This document shows positions 34,921 to 43,296 of a DNA stretch of 64,000 nucleotides, piece by piece. This stretch comes from an uncultured Eubacteriales bacterium (lineage in GTDB: Bacteria > Bacillota > Clostridia > Oscillospirales > Acutalibacteraceae), in NCBI GenBank assembly GCA_934725425.1, contig CAKVAX010000004.1:74990-138989 (forward strand). The letters run 5' to 3'. Within the stretch, counting starts at the first letter, position 1; each line of letters opens with the position of its first letter. The translations under genes and the position numbers were made by a program. Below the pieces are notes generated by a model, which worked only from the letters and a program-made list of their open reading frames with translations, ran no database searches and was not told the DNA's origin.

Positions 34921-35607
34921 TTATTCAGCAACTTTTTCAGCTTCTTCAGCTTTTACTTCGTCTTTTTTAGTTTCATCTTTTGCTGGTTCAGCTGCTTCTT
35001 TTTTTTCGTCAGCTTTTGGTTCTTCTTCTTTTTTAGCTTCAGCTTTTGCTTCTTCTTTAGCTTCGTCTTTCTTATCTTCTTTTTTTTCTACTTTTTTGAA
35101 TTCAAAGGTTACTTCTACAGATTTGTCTTCTTTTGTTACTTTCTTAAGTACTAAAGCTCCTTCAACTTCGTTAGCGAGGTCTTTGATTCCGCTGATTTCT
35201 TTTGAAATGACCAATACAGCTTTTTTAGCTTTTTCGTCTTTTGCTTTGCTGAGTTCTTCAACGAAAGCTTTTGCTAAATCTTCGCGAACTTTGCTAGCTT
35301 CAGCTACTGTAACGTGTTCTACAGTTAAGCTATTTCTGAATGCTTTTACTGCTTCTACTAATCTGGCATCGAATTGTTTGAAAACGTTGAAATCTACTTT
35401 AAGGTCTCTGTTGTGAAGTACTAACCAAGCGATAGTTCCGCCGATAGCTGTTGTACCGAGGATTCCTCCGCCGATAACAAGTTTATTGTTGCTTACAAAG
35501 TTAGATACAGAATTTTTGATTCCTTTTGGTGCTTCTGCTCCTACTGCTGAGCAAGAACCTGCTAACATAACTCCTGACATAATTCCTGATAATAATTTTT
35601 TGTTCAT
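34921..35607 (-). CDS. Array protein A: exported protein with two-part hydrophobic N-terminus and Lys/Glu/Ala tail
   Basis: 228 residues, unknown family, shared with the next four genes. Signal peptide 1-24 (MNKKLLSGIMSGVMLAG, cut near VGA-EA), a short basic-polar linker SNFVSNNK, then a glycine-rich hydrophobic segment at 43-65 (VIGGGILGTTAIGGTIAW). A conserved core follows with SGIKDLANEVEGALVL and VEVTFEFKK (about 130-170). The last 60 residues are almost only Lys, Glu, Ala and Asp, a disordered, highly charged tail. The gene has its own conserved promoter and an AGGAGG site. Most regular codon and sequence composition of the group, perhaps the highest expressed. Confidence 0.85.
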   Translation of the reverse strand: MNKKLLSGIMSGVMLAGSCSAVGAEAPKGIKNSVSNFVSNNKLVIGGGILGTTAIGGTIAWLVLHNRDLKVDFNVFKQFDARLVEAVKAFRNSLTVEHVTVAEASKVREDLAKAFVEELSKAKDEKAKKAVLVISKEISGIKDLANEVEGALVLKKVTKEDKSVEVTFEFKKVEKKEDKKDEAKEEAKAEAKKEEEPKADEKKEAAEPAKDETKKDEVKAEEAEKVAE

Positions 35608-35641
35608 TAACTTTTCCTCCTAGTTTTTTGTTTACACCTGT

Positions 35642-35670
35642 ATTATAACACACTCTATGACATTTGTAAA
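35642..35670 (-). promoter_or_regulatory. Array promoter A
   Basis: TTTACA, 17 bases, TATAAT on the minus strand with TGT before the -10 (extended -10); conserved with the promoters of array genes B, C and E. Confidence 0.8.
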
Positions 35671-35867
35671 TACCTTTTTTAAATAAATTTTAATGGGAAT
35701 TAATATTAATATGGATAATTAAGCGATAATTCGCATAATTTCATGCTGTTTATGGCATTTATTTTGCTTGAATTTCATGCTTTTTAAAATATTTTTAGTT
35801 ATCAATTTAGAATTTTTTCGCAAATTTATAACTAAACAGACTAAACAAACTTCATCAAAAATTTAAA

Positions 35868-36950
35868 CTACTGGTTCATAATTTTAAAAAGATCATCTTG
35901 AATACTGCCTGTAACAATGGTTACATAAAAACCGATTCGGCGATTTTCGTTTGAGCTTTGAGAAGGTAATACATTTTCAATCCACTTGTCCATCTTTACT
36001 AATGTCTCATTTTCCGGGCCCTCTTTGCCTAGTTTTCGATTTTTTAATGTAGTGGAAGCACTAATAATAAATTCTTCTACATCATTTTTAATTTTATCCA
36101 TTTCAGCGGAAATTTTTTCATTATAATATTCAGGTCCTTTTTTTGAATCGTTTTCACTTTTCTTCAGACACTTTAAATTTACACGTGTATTTTTGAACTT
36201 TTCCAGTTCCGACTCCACTAAATTTATTGATTCTTTCTTTTTTTCTTCGCTTTCGTCAGACATGTGTAAAATAATTGATTTTTCTAATGCGTCTCTAAAA
36301 GAATTGGTTGATTCATTCCACTCTTTTTTGGCCGTCTGCACTTTTATTTTATAAGCTTCGAGCTCCTTATCCAGATCATTTTTGTCTCTTTCAAATTCAA
36401 ATTTTACCCATATATATTCATCACTGATCGCACATTTGGTCAACACTAATGTGCCCTTAGTGTCATCAGGCAAGTCTTTAATTCCTTTGACTTCGTTTGA
36501 TATGCGAATCGTACCTTTGAACATATTTCGAGTTTTTGGATCGTTGTAAGCGTTAAATAAGTCTTCATGAATTTTTTTGGCTTGACCGACTGTATATTTT
36601 AACTTATAAGAAGTTTTAAAGCCATTCAAAAATTCTATTACGTCTTTTTGATGATACTTTTCGTGCAAACTCGGATTGCTTCTCGGTAATTCCCTGCAAG
36701 GCATTAGTCCGTGAGACTCAGCCTCGACCTGAGACTTTTTACTGCGATGAGAACTGCGATAATAAACAGCTCCTCCGGCGATGATAAGTGTTGCCGCGCT
36801 ACCAATAACTATTTTTTTATGATTTTTAACTACGTTAATGACAGAATTTTTGACTTTTTGAAACTTGCTTACTTCCTGGGCTTTTGCCACCGGAGATAAT
36901 CCCGCAAGAATAGCCCCCGAAACGACTACCGATAATAATTTCTTCTTCAT
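35868..36950 (-). CDS. Array protein B: exported protein with two-part hydrophobic N-terminus
   Basis: 360 residues from the ATG that follows GGAGG by eight bases. Signal peptide MKKKLLSVVVSGAILAG ending near AKA-QE, basic patch KNHKK, hydrophobic segment VIGSAATLIIAGGAVYY, then a basic stretch. The core motif is the clearest of the family: NEVKGIKDLPDDTKGTLVL and WVKFEFERD (about residues 158-190). A helical C-terminal domain of about 165 residues is extra relative to protein A. No enzyme motif seen. Confidence 0.83.
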   Translation of the reverse strand: MKKKLLSVVVSGAILAGLSPVAKAQEVSKFQKVKNSVINVVKNHKKIVIGSAATLIIAGGAVYYRSSHRSKKSQVEAESHGLMPCRELPRSNPSLHEKYHQKDVIEFLNGFKTSYKLKYTVGQAKKIHEDLFNAYNDPKTRNMFKGTIRISNEVKGIKDLPDDTKGTLVLTKCAISDEYIWVKFEFERDKNDLDKELEAYKIKVQTAKKEWNESTNSFRDALEKSIILHMSDESEEKKKESINLVESELEKFKNTRVNLKCLKKSENDSKKGPEYYNEKISAEMDKIKNDVEEFIISASTTLKNRKLGKEGPENETLVKMDKWIENVLPSQSSNENRRIGFYVTIVTGSIQDDLFKIMNQ

Positions 36951-36986
36951 TAATGATTCCTCCGATTTCATTAAATCTTAAAGTGT

Positions 36987-37015
36987 ATTATAACACATTC
37001 TATAAAATTTGTAAA
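36987..37015 (-). promoter_or_regulatory. Array promoter B
   Basis: TTTACA (37015-37010), 17 bases, TATAAT (36992-36987), extended -10 TGT. The spacer end ATAGAATGTGT is shared with promoters A and C. Confidence 0.8.
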
Positions 37016-37088
37016 TATTTTTTAAACTAAATAAAAGAACAAAGAAACTTTCCGAGATTAAAAATTAACCTACGAGCACGATGTTTTA

Positions 37089-38216
37089 TTATATATTATT
37101 CACATTTTTAACAATTTCGTATATGCTTACAATCATTTCGCCCAGTATCGCATCTGTGACTTGGTCAAACTTTTCATCCGAATCGCTATTTAGACCTTTT
37201 TCTTTGATGCTGCTACGTATCTCATCAAAACTGTTTAGTATTTTATGAGTTTGTTCTTTAACAATTTTATTTATATCTTTTTCGATTTTTTCATTGATAT
37301 CTTTGACCAGTTTTTTGGATATCACTGAGTTTTGAGCAGGGGTACTGTCTTTGCAGCCCGAATGCGTCGACATCACCAAAGCGACGAAGTTTTCCACTAC
37401 TTCGTTTTTTAAATTTTCTATAGCGATGTCTATTTTATTTTTCATTTCACGTTTTTGCTCATCTACTTTATCGGGTTTTTCATCGAGATTAACTTTCATT
37501 CTGAAAATGATTGCTTCTTTTAATAACTTTCTCAACTCGCCGCAGATTTCATACATTTTGGAATTAGGTCCCGCCACGATACTGATTATATTTTCCGGAT
37601 CTTTTTTTCTTTTTATCATGTCTTTTTCAACATTTCCGGATTTACTTTTTTTATCGTATATTTCGAAATCTATCTTTATATTTTGGGTTTTATTTTCTTT
37701 TAATGTTCTGGTGATTATAAATTTTCCTTTACCGGCTCCAAAAGCACTTTTGGACCCTTTTTGAGAAGATATAAATTTTGACAATTCGTTTAGCAAATCA
37801 TAAGGAATCCCTTTTGCATTTATGGGATGATTAATCGCAGCCTGAACATAAAGAGCGCACAATTCCGTCATACTGACGTAATCTATAACCAAACTATGTT
37901 TGAATGTTTTTAAATTTTTTATAAAATCTTTTTGAAATTTTTCTCTGGAGCATGCATCGTTGACACATCCAAAATCCATCATAATGTCATTAGTGGTGAC
38001 CTTTGGGCGTGTGTTAATATAAACCACCCCGGTAATTCCCAGACCGACACCAACGCCAACGGAAGTTTCGATTATTTCATTTTTATTTTCTTTTACAAAA
38101 TTAGATGCATAGGTTTTAAACTTCGAAAAAGCGCTCGGAGACTCTGCTCCAAGAGAAGGCTGAGTTCCTACCAAAACGCACACTGCCAGCGTCGTTGACA
38201 ATATTTTTTTGCTCAT
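37089..38216 (-). CDS. Array protein C: exported protein with two-part hydrophobic N-terminus
   Basis: 375 residues. Signal peptide MSKKILSTTLAVCVLVG with probable cut near LGA-ES, then NFVKENK and the glycine-valine segment ETSVGVGVGLGITGVVY. The family core is recognisable but diverged (GKGKFIITRTLKENKTQNIKIDFEIYD). The C-terminal half is helical, resembling that of protein B in size and position. AGGAGA precedes the ATG. Unknown function. Confidence 0.82.
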   Translation of the reverse strand: MSKKILSTTLAVCVLVGTQPSLGAESPSAFSKFKTYASNFVKENKNEIIETSVGVGVGLGITGVVYINTRPKVTTNDIMMDFGCVNDACSREKFQKDFIKNLKTFKHSLVIDYVSMTELCALYVQAAINHPINAKGIPYDLLNELSKFISSQKGSKSAFGAGKGKFIITRTLKENKTQNIKIDFEIYDKKSKSGNVEKDMIKRKKDPENIISIVAGPNSKMYEICGELRKLLKEAIIFRMKVNLDEKPDKVDEQKREMKNKIDIAIENLKNEVVENFVALVMSTHSGCKDSTPAQNSVISKKLVKDINEKIEKDINKIVKEQTHKILNSFDEIRSSIKEKGLNSDSDEKFDQVTDAILGEMIVSIYEIVKNVNNI

Positions 38217-38247
38217 TTATTTTCTCCTATATAATATTTATAAGCAT

Positions 38248-38276
38248 ATTATAACACATTTAAATAAAATTGTAAA
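38248..38276 (-). promoter_or_regulatory. Array promoter C
   Basis: TTTACA (38276-38271), 17 bases, TATAAT (38253-38248), extended -10 TGT. Confidence 0.8.
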
Positions 38277-38299
38277 TCCGCACTTAAAATAATATTAAT

Positions 38300-38336
38300 A
38301 ATCAAATCGCCCCGGCTTAGATTTTAAAGCCGGAGC
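38300..38336 (-). terminator. Probable terminator after array gene D
   Basis: GCCCCGGCTT (38309-38318) and AAGCCGGAGC (38327-38336) form a strong ten-base-pair stem just downstream of gene D; the following T tract on the minus strand is weak. Confidence 0.55.
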
Positions 38337-38376
38337 AAGTGATACAAATTTGTTTACAGACTGCTATGAATTAAAT

Positions 38377-39336
38377 TTAATATCCAAAATATGCACAAAC
38401 ATAACTTATATTTCCTGATGTATCTCTAGATATCGAAACTTGCAATTTTTTGTTCTTGTTTGAAACATCATCGTTATATCGGTATATGATACTTCTATCA
38501 AAATCTACTGCTTCCGCAACACTTTCTGCAATTTTTTCTACATTATCTTTTGAACATTTATCAATTACTATAGAAGAAAGATTTAAAGAACTTGTTTTGA
38601 AAAATTCACATATATTATTTAAACCTTTTATTTTTTCGCCCTCTACATCTCCTCTAAATACTCTAGCTTCGATTTCTTCGGGTTCAAACTCAGGTTTAGA
38701 AGATATACTTGATTCGAAATTTGCTGAATTGTAATCATTTAAACTTACAGAACTTGGTTCTGCTTCAAAACTCTTAGCTACAGAATTATTTCCTTTGGAA
38801 TTTGAGTTATCCTCTTTATCTCTTTCAACGACATATCTAAGTTCAAATTTATTGTTAGAATATTTTATTTGGCTTATTGTGATACTATCTTTGCCCTTTC
38901 TATCATCAATCTCGTTCATATCCTTAATGACTAACTTGTAATCAATGTGTTTAGTCCTATCTTTTTCAGAGATGTAATTAAAAACAAAGTTAGAAAGTTC
39001 TACAGCATCCGGGTTTTTTTCTATGGAAGTAATCTTTACAGTCTTGCCTTCGTTTAGACATTTGGATACATTATTTAAAAAATCTTCCCGGATTTTGGAG
39101 TCTTCAAAGTTTTTAGGGCATTCCATACCTTCAACTCGGGGAACATTATGAGTATGGATTAAATATGCAACTCCTCCTGCTAACCCGGCCAGACTTGCTC
39201 CTCCTAATATAAAGGACTTGTTACTTTTCCAAAATCCCGAAAATCCTCCTTGATTGGGTTTTACCGCTCCCAAAGATGTCCCTTGGCTAAAAAGCATTAC
39301 TCCTGCCATGAGGCTCGCTAATAATTTTTTGCTCAT
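38377..39336 (-). CDS. Array protein D: exported protein with two-part hydrophobic N-terminus
   Basis: 319 residues, start at the ATG seven bases after GGAGG. Signal peptide MSKKLLASLMAGVMLFS ending near LGA-VK, then FWKSNKS and the segment ILGGASLAGLAGGVAYL. Two copies of a small alpha/beta unit seem present: residues about 95-180 (KTVKITSIEKNPDAVELSN ... FELRYVVERD) and about 245-319 (SSIVIDKCSKDNVEKIAES ... KLQVSISRD). Between them is a Ser/Asn/Glu linker. It has no obvious copy of the array promoter and lies 41 bases after gene E, so it may be co-transcribed with E. Confidence 0.82.
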   Translation of the reverse strand: MSKKLLASLMAGVMLFSQGTSLGAVKPNQGGFSGFWKSNKSFILGGASLAGLAGGVAYLIHTHNVPRVEGMECPKNFEDSKIREDFLNNVSKCLNEGKTVKITSIEKNPDAVELSNFVFNYISEKDRTKHIDYKLVIKDMNEIDDRKGKDSITISQIKYSNNKFELRYVVERDKEDNSNSKGNNSVAKSFEAEPSSVSLNDYNSANFESSISSKPEFEPEEIEARVFRGDVEGEKIKGLNNICEFFKTSSLNLSSIVIDKCSKDNVEKIAESVAEAVDFDRSIIYRYNDDVSNKNKKLQVSISRDTSGNISYVCAYFGY

Positions 39337-39377
39337 AATTTTTCCTCCCAATAAAATACTATTTTTTACTTATCATT

Positions 39378-40181
39378 TTACATTATAGTACATATTCCTT
39401 GTTTTTCACTACTTTTCACTTCGGCGTCTTGCTCTTGGTCTTCAATTTCGTCTTCTTCTTTATCAAGTTCTTCAGCAGTAACAAATTCTACATCTTCGCT
39501 ATCTGAATATGAACTTATATCATCAAATTCTTCGTTTTTCGAATTTATATTTTCAACTTCTTTGCTTATTTGTTCAATAGAATCTCCCACTACAGGTTCC
39601 GACGGAACTTCACCGTTTTTAGATTCTTCATTTTCGTTGGGTTGTTGCTTTTCCGACTTAGCTTCCTCTTTATCATTAACTAAACCGGAAACTTGAAATT
39701 CAATATTTACTTCTTTAGGTCTGCCATCTTCCTTAGGATTACTTGTCACCACAAGAGTTCCTTCTGCGTTATTCGGAACGTCTGGAATATCGCCCGCCAC
39801 TTTCACGCCGGTCAATTCAATTTCAGATTTAAGTTTTTTAGCTTCAGCTGCGGGCAAAGACTCGATTTTCACAACTTCATTCCTATTTAAACTTTGAACG
39901 GTGTAATTCTTAATAGACGTTACATTATTAGATTTTTTATCACTTTTATTCCATTTAATATTCACAATTTTCTTGGCAGCTTTTACAGCAAAAAATGTCA
40001 TTACGGGTGTTAGAAGCGCCCCCGCTACCGTACCGATTACTGCTTTTTTGTGATTCTTAATAAAATTGCTTGCAGAGGTGTTTGCCAAGCTCAATTTATT
40101 AATTTCTTGTGCTTCCAAAGAAAAACTTGACGAAGCTAAAACCATTCCTGACATAGCCAGTGACAACAATTTTTTATTCAT
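39378..40181 (-). CDS. Array protein E: exported protein with two-part hydrophobic N-terminus and acidic tail
   Basis: 267 residues. The start at 40181 is set by GGAGG six bases upstream; the longer open frame has no ribosome binding site. Signal peptide MNKKLLSLAMSGMVLASS ending near LEA-QE, then NFIKNHKK and hydrophobic AVIGTVAGALLTPVMTFFAV. The core has VPNNAEGTLVVTSNPKED and EVNIEFQVSG. The last 100 residues are strongly acidic (Glu/Asp/Ser). Same promoter as A, B and C. Confidence 0.82.
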   Translation of the reverse strand: MNKKLLSLAMSGMVLASSSFSLEAQEINKLSLANTSASNFIKNHKKAVIGTVAGALLTPVMTFFAVKAAKKIVNIKWNKSDKKSNNVTSIKNYTVQSLNRNEVVKIESLPAAEAKKLKSEIELTGVKVAGDIPDVPNNAEGTLVVTSNPKEDGRPKEVNIEFQVSGLVNDKEEAKSEKQQPNENEESKNGEVPSEPVVGDSIEQISKEVENINSKNEEFDDISSYSDSEDVEFVTAEELDKEEDEIEDQEQDAEVKSSEKQGICTIM

Positions 40182-40214
40182 TATATCCTCCTGCATCTGA
40201 TGTTTTATAAGCGT

Positions 40215-40243
40215 ATTATAACATATTCTGTTGTAATTGTAAA
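40215..40243 (-). promoter_or_regulatory. Array promoter E
   Basis: TTTACA (40243-40238), 17 bases, TATAAT (40220-40215), extended -10 TGT. It overlaps the region just left of gene F's stop codon (40271). Confidence 0.8.
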
Positions 40244-40270
40244 GTATTTTTAACATTTTATTAACGATTT

Positions 40271-40912
40271 TCAATTTAAATCTTCTATGTAAATTTTTTC
40301 AAAACTACGCATTTGGCGCAACGGCGAGGGCCTTTTGCAAATATGCTTAGGGTAAACTTTTCTTGGCAGAATTAAAATTTTTGATTCTTCCTTAAATTTT
40401 GGAATTTCATATTTTAACATTCCTATTTTTGCAAATCGGTAATTCGGACGGACATTTTCTTCGATAAAAGACTTCATATTTTTCATCGACTCAATACAAG
40501 TCCCATCTTTATCGGAAACGAAATATATTTCAAAATTTTTAATAAAAGGTGCTTGTCCAAAATTCCCAAAAAAATCACGTGCATTTTTTTCGTCCATAAC
40601 AAGAATTTCGGAAAAGTTATTATAGTTTTTCTTTATGTAGCATTCGCTTTGGGCTTTGTGGTTAAATTTATAAGAACGTGCGTCAAAAATTTTTCCCAGA
40701 GCGGCATAATCCGAGCCTTCACAAGTAACAAAAACCGTTAAAGAATATTTTTGAGAACATTTGGATTTGATATCCTCGGGCGTTTTTAAGAATTCAACTC
40801 CAGAGGAATAATAGTTATCCGGAGAAGGCTTCAAGGCATTCACTCCCGGATATTTTCCAAATATAAGAACACAAACCGCACAAATTGATAATAATTTTTT
40901 CATAAAATTCAT
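40271..40912 (-). CDS. Array protein F: secreted protein of unknown function
   Basis: About 213 residues (or 210 if the ATG three codons in is used; neither start has a good ribosome binding site). The signal peptide (MKKLLSICAVCVLIFG, cut near VNA-LK) resembles the rest of the array, but the second hydrophobic segment and the family core are missing. The mature part is a mixed alpha/beta domain with four to five cysteines and several YKFNHK/RSFEKIY-type basic stretches. A possible TTGCTT/TATAAT promoter is upstream. It may be a separate family recruited to the locus. Confidence 0.75.
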   Translation of the reverse strand: MNFMKKLLSICAVCVLIFGKYPGVNALKPSPDNYYSSGVEFLKTPEDIKSKCSQKYSLTVFVTCEGSDYAALGKIFDARSYKFNHKAQSECYIKKNYNNFSEILVMDEKNARDFFGNFGQAPFIKNFEIYFVSDKDGTCIESMKNMKSFIEENVRPNYRFAKIGMLKYEIPKFKEESKILILPRKVYPKHICKRPSPLRQMRSFEKIYIEDLN

Positions 40913-41123
40913 CTTTCGTAAAAATTTTTAAATTTTAACATGTTCTTATTATATCACAAAATTAAAAGGAAGCAATACTATAATTACGTTTTGATTAATC
41001 TGAGATTGAAAAATAATTTTTTGGGAGCATATTCACAGTTTTATGATTCAAAATAAAAAAATATATTGAATTTTCACAAATTCAACATGGTTTTCCACAA
41101 TCTATTTTCAAAAAATCAGATTA

Positions 41124-41152
41124 TTGACAATTATTTTTAAAAAATGTAAAAT
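41124..41152 (+). promoter_or_regulatory. Promoter of tRNA-Ala(CGC)
   Basis: TTGACA (41124-41129), 17 bases, TAAAAT (41147-41152), starting transcription just before the tRNA. Confidence 0.8.
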
Positions 41153-41168
41153 GTATGTAATTCGTTCC

Positions 41169-41244
41169 GGGCTTATAGCTCAGTTGGTAGAGCGCCGCGT
41201 TCGCAATGCGGAGGCCAGGGGTTCGAATCCCCTTAAGTCCACCA
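41169..41244 (+). tRNA. tRNA-Ala (anticodon CGC)
   Basis: A 76-base gene with encoded CCA. The acceptor stem GGGCTTA/TAAGTCC contains G3-U70, the alanine identity pair. The anticodon stem CCGCG/TGCGG carries the loop TTCGCAA with CGC at 41202-41204, reading GCG. T-arm GGTTCGAATCC is normal. Confidence 0.97.
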
Positions 41245-41253
41245 GAATAAACA

Positions 41254-41281
41254 AAAGCTCGGTAAATCCGGGCTTTTTTAA
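41254..41281 (+). terminator. Terminator of tRNA-Ala(CGC)
   Basis: AAAGCTCGG/CCGGGCTTT stem (41254-41262 with 41268-41276) and a T run, ten bases after the tRNA. Confidence 0.8.
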
Positions 41282-41322
41282 ATTTATCTATTTTAAAAAG
41301 CAATTATAATACGATTTTTAAT

Positions 41323-41661
41323 TCAGCTGCAATAATCTTCCATAATTATATTCAAATCTTTTTCGCCCGAAACCATTATGCCTTTTTCCAGTAATTTTCT
41401 ATCTTCGGGAGGAAGCTCGCTCACCGAAACTCCCGTAGTTTTGAGCGGCATGTCACTTCCGCTTTCAAAAACAGCTATATTCCCTTTGTACTCCTTAACA
41501 CAATATTTTTGAGCAGAAGGAATTTTTTCGGGAGGTTCCTTTTCGGCGGAAACTACCGAGGAATCCTTTGGTTTTACTTCTCTTTCCGATGAAAAATAAA
41601 AAAACGAACCTATTATTCCCAAAAATATAACAAATACAGTGGCAATAAATAATTTTTTCAA
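41323..41661 (-). CDS. Membrane-anchored BofC-like protein
   Basis: 112 residues from a TTG start at 41661, chosen because GAGGTG lies seven bases upstream; an ATG far upstream has no ribosome binding site. One transmembrane helix (about 4-23), a Ser/Lys/Pro linker, and a 55-residue domain YCVKEYKGNIAVFESGSDMPLKTTGVSVSELPPEDRKLLEKGI. This resembles the C-terminal domain of BofC, a forespore regulator of SpoIVB, and is common as a short protein in Clostridia. Sporulation role is possible but not shown. Divergent from thyX. Confidence 0.7.
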   Translation of the reverse strand: MKKLFIATVFVIFLGIIGSFFYFSSEREVKPKDSSVVSAEKEPPEKIPSAQKYCVKEYKGNIAVFESGSDMPLKTTGVSVSELPPEDRKLLEKGIMVSGEKDLNIIMEDYCS

Positions 41662-41759
41662 TCCAAAACACCTCGTAACGGATTTAATTTTTAAGATTAT
41701 TATTGGCTGAAAAAACACACTATATTCACCATACGGAAACAAATTTAACTATTTGGAAA

Positions 41760-41788
41760 TTGAATTTTTGAACGATTTTTGATATAAT
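41760..41788 (+). promoter_or_regulatory. Promoter of the thyX operon
   Basis: TTGAAT (41760-41765), 17 bases, TATAAT (41783-41788), 43 bases before the thyX start. Confidence 0.7.
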
Positions 41789-41830
41789 TCTTATTCTGTG
41801 AAATAATTTATAGTAAAGGAATTTATAAAA

Positions 41831-42580
41831 ATGAATGTAAAATTGCTAGAATTTACACCCAATCCGGAAAAAGTTGTGGCGACCGCAGCAAGGCTTTGTT
41901 ATTCTCCGTCGAAAATTGACGAAATAAACGAGAATTTAACGCCCGAAAAAATCAGTTCATTTGTTAAAATGTTGGCATCTATGGGGCACGAAAGTCCTCT
42001 TGAGCACATAAGTTTTACATTCGGAATAGAAGGGGTTTCGCGTTCGTTGCTTGCTCAACTCACCAGGCATAGAATCGCTTCATATTCGGTTCAAAGTCAA
42101 CGATATGTAAATTTATCCGATTTTGAATATGTGATTCCGCCCGAGATAGAAAGCATTCCCGAGGCCAAGAAAAATTTCACAGACATCATGAATTATCTTG
42201 AAGAACAATACGAAAACCTCACAAATATTTTGAAGAAAAAACACATGGAAAATCAAAAAGATAATTCGCTCGAAACCGAGAAATCATGCGAAAAATCAGC
42301 AATAGAAGACGCAAGGTACATTCTTCCGAATGCATGCACAACCAAAATTATTTGCACATTCAACGCCAGGAGTCTTATTAACTTTTTTAATCACAGATGT
42401 TGTAACAGAGCCCAGTGGGAAATAAGGAATTTAGCTTTGGAAATGTTGAAACTTGTGAAAAAAGAAGCTCCGAATGTTTTTTATAAATCCGGACCTTCAT
42501 GCGTCAAAGGCACATGCCCCGAGGGAAAGATGTCCTGTAAAAAAGCCAGAGAAATGAAAAAATTATTCGAAAATTTATAA
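41831..42580 (+). CDS. thyX: Flavin-dependent thymidylate synthase
   Basis: Makes dTMP from dUMP with methylene-tetrahydrofolate, using FAD and NADPH. The 249-residue product has the ThyX motif RHRIASYSVQSQRY (about residues 77-90), HESPLEHISFTF before it and LPNACTTKIICTFNARSLINFF. An AAAGGAA site precedes the ATG. It leads the run thyX-tmk-DUF2156-GNAT-fthC-mltG. Pairing with tmk and a folate gene (fthC) makes a small thymidylate/folate module. Confidence 0.96.
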   Translation: MNVKLLEFTPNPEKVVATAARLCYSPSKIDEINENLTPEKISSFVKMLASMGHESPLEHISFTFGIEGVSRSLLAQLTRHRIASYSVQSQRYVNLSDFEYVIPPEIESIPEAKKNFTDIMNYLEEQYENLTNILKKKHMENQKDNSLETEKSCEKSAIEDARYILPNACTTKIICTFNARSLINFFNHRCCNRAQWEIRNLALEMLKLVKKEAPNVFYKSGPSCVKGTCPEGKMSCKKAREMKKLFENL

Positions 42581-42616
42581 AAATAAGGAAGTGAACCGCA
42601 TTTTTAAGCGGAAGAT

Positions 42617-43276
42617 ATGAAAGGAAAGCTCATTGTAATCGAAGGACTTGACGGGTGCGGGAAAAACACTCAGGTAAAATTGCTGGTGGAGTTTTTAAAA
42701 AGTCAAAACAAAAAAGTAAAATACTTGTCTTTTCCTGATTATAACGAGCCGTCATCATCATTGATAAAAATGTATTTAAATCGAGAATTCGGGGAAAACC
42801 CCGACGAAGTGAACGCATATGCGGCCTCCTCTTTTTATGCGGTTGACAGATACGCAAGTTACAAAAAATTTTGGGAAAAAAATTATAAATCCGGCGAAAT
42901 TATAATTTGCGACAGGTACACAACTTCCAACACATTTTATCAGATGTCCAAACTCCCAAAAACCGAATGGGAAAATTATTTAACTTGGCTGTATGATTAT
43001 GAATATAATAAATTAGGTCTGCCCAAACCGAATAATGTAATATTTTTGAATGTACCCGTGGAAGTTTCGCAAAATCTCATGAAAAAGCGATATTCCGGCG
43101 ACGACAGCAAAAAAGATTTGCACGAAGCAAATGTTGAATTCTTAAAAAATTGCAAAGAAGCGGCGAAATACGTAATTAAAAAAGATAATTGGACAGAAAT
43201 TTCTTGTACAAAAGAAGAAAAAATGCGAAAGATTGAGGATATACATAATGAAATTGTAAAAAACATAAATATTTAA
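42617..43276 (+). CDS. tmk: Thymidylate kinase
   Basis: Phosphorylates dTMP to dTDP. The 219-residue product has the P-loop EGLDGCGKNTQ (about residues 9-19), the DRY motif in IICDRYTTSNTF, and the LID-side KKRYSGDD segment. The longer insert DYEYNKLGLPKPNNVIFLNVP is typical of the clostridial form. It directly follows thyX. Confidence 0.95.
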   Translation: MKGKLIVIEGLDGCGKNTQVKLLVEFLKSQNKKVKYLSFPDYNEPSSSLIKMYLNREFGENPDEVNAYAASSFYAVDRYASYKKFWEKNYKSGEIIICDRYTTSNTFYQMSKLPKTEWENYLTWLYDYEYNKLGLPKPNNVIFLNVPVEVSQNLMKKRYSGDDSKKDLHEANVEFLKNCKEAAKYVIKKDNWTEISCTKEEKMRKIEDIHNEIVKNINI

Positions 43277-43296
43277 AATTTCAAAGGAGGAAGAAA

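Noticed and set aside
34912..35154. Plus-strand ORF made almost only of Phe and Ser opposite array gene A
   Set aside because: It is the antisense of the Lys/Glu/Ala tail of protein A.
34921..35607. Possible lipobox (LAGSC) in array protein A
   Set aside because: The cysteine is one position off the lipobox pattern and the other family members lack a cysteine there; a normal signal peptidase I site fits better.
41040..41110. Possible replication-origin boxes (TTTTCCACA-like) here and near 63370
   Set aside because: Single imperfect matches without clustering, dnaA or dnaN nearby.
41121..41309. Two ~60-codon ORFs on opposite strands over tRNA-Ala(CGC)
   Set aside because: They are translations through the tRNA gene (the familiar LIAQLVERR-type false protein); the tRNA explains the sequence.
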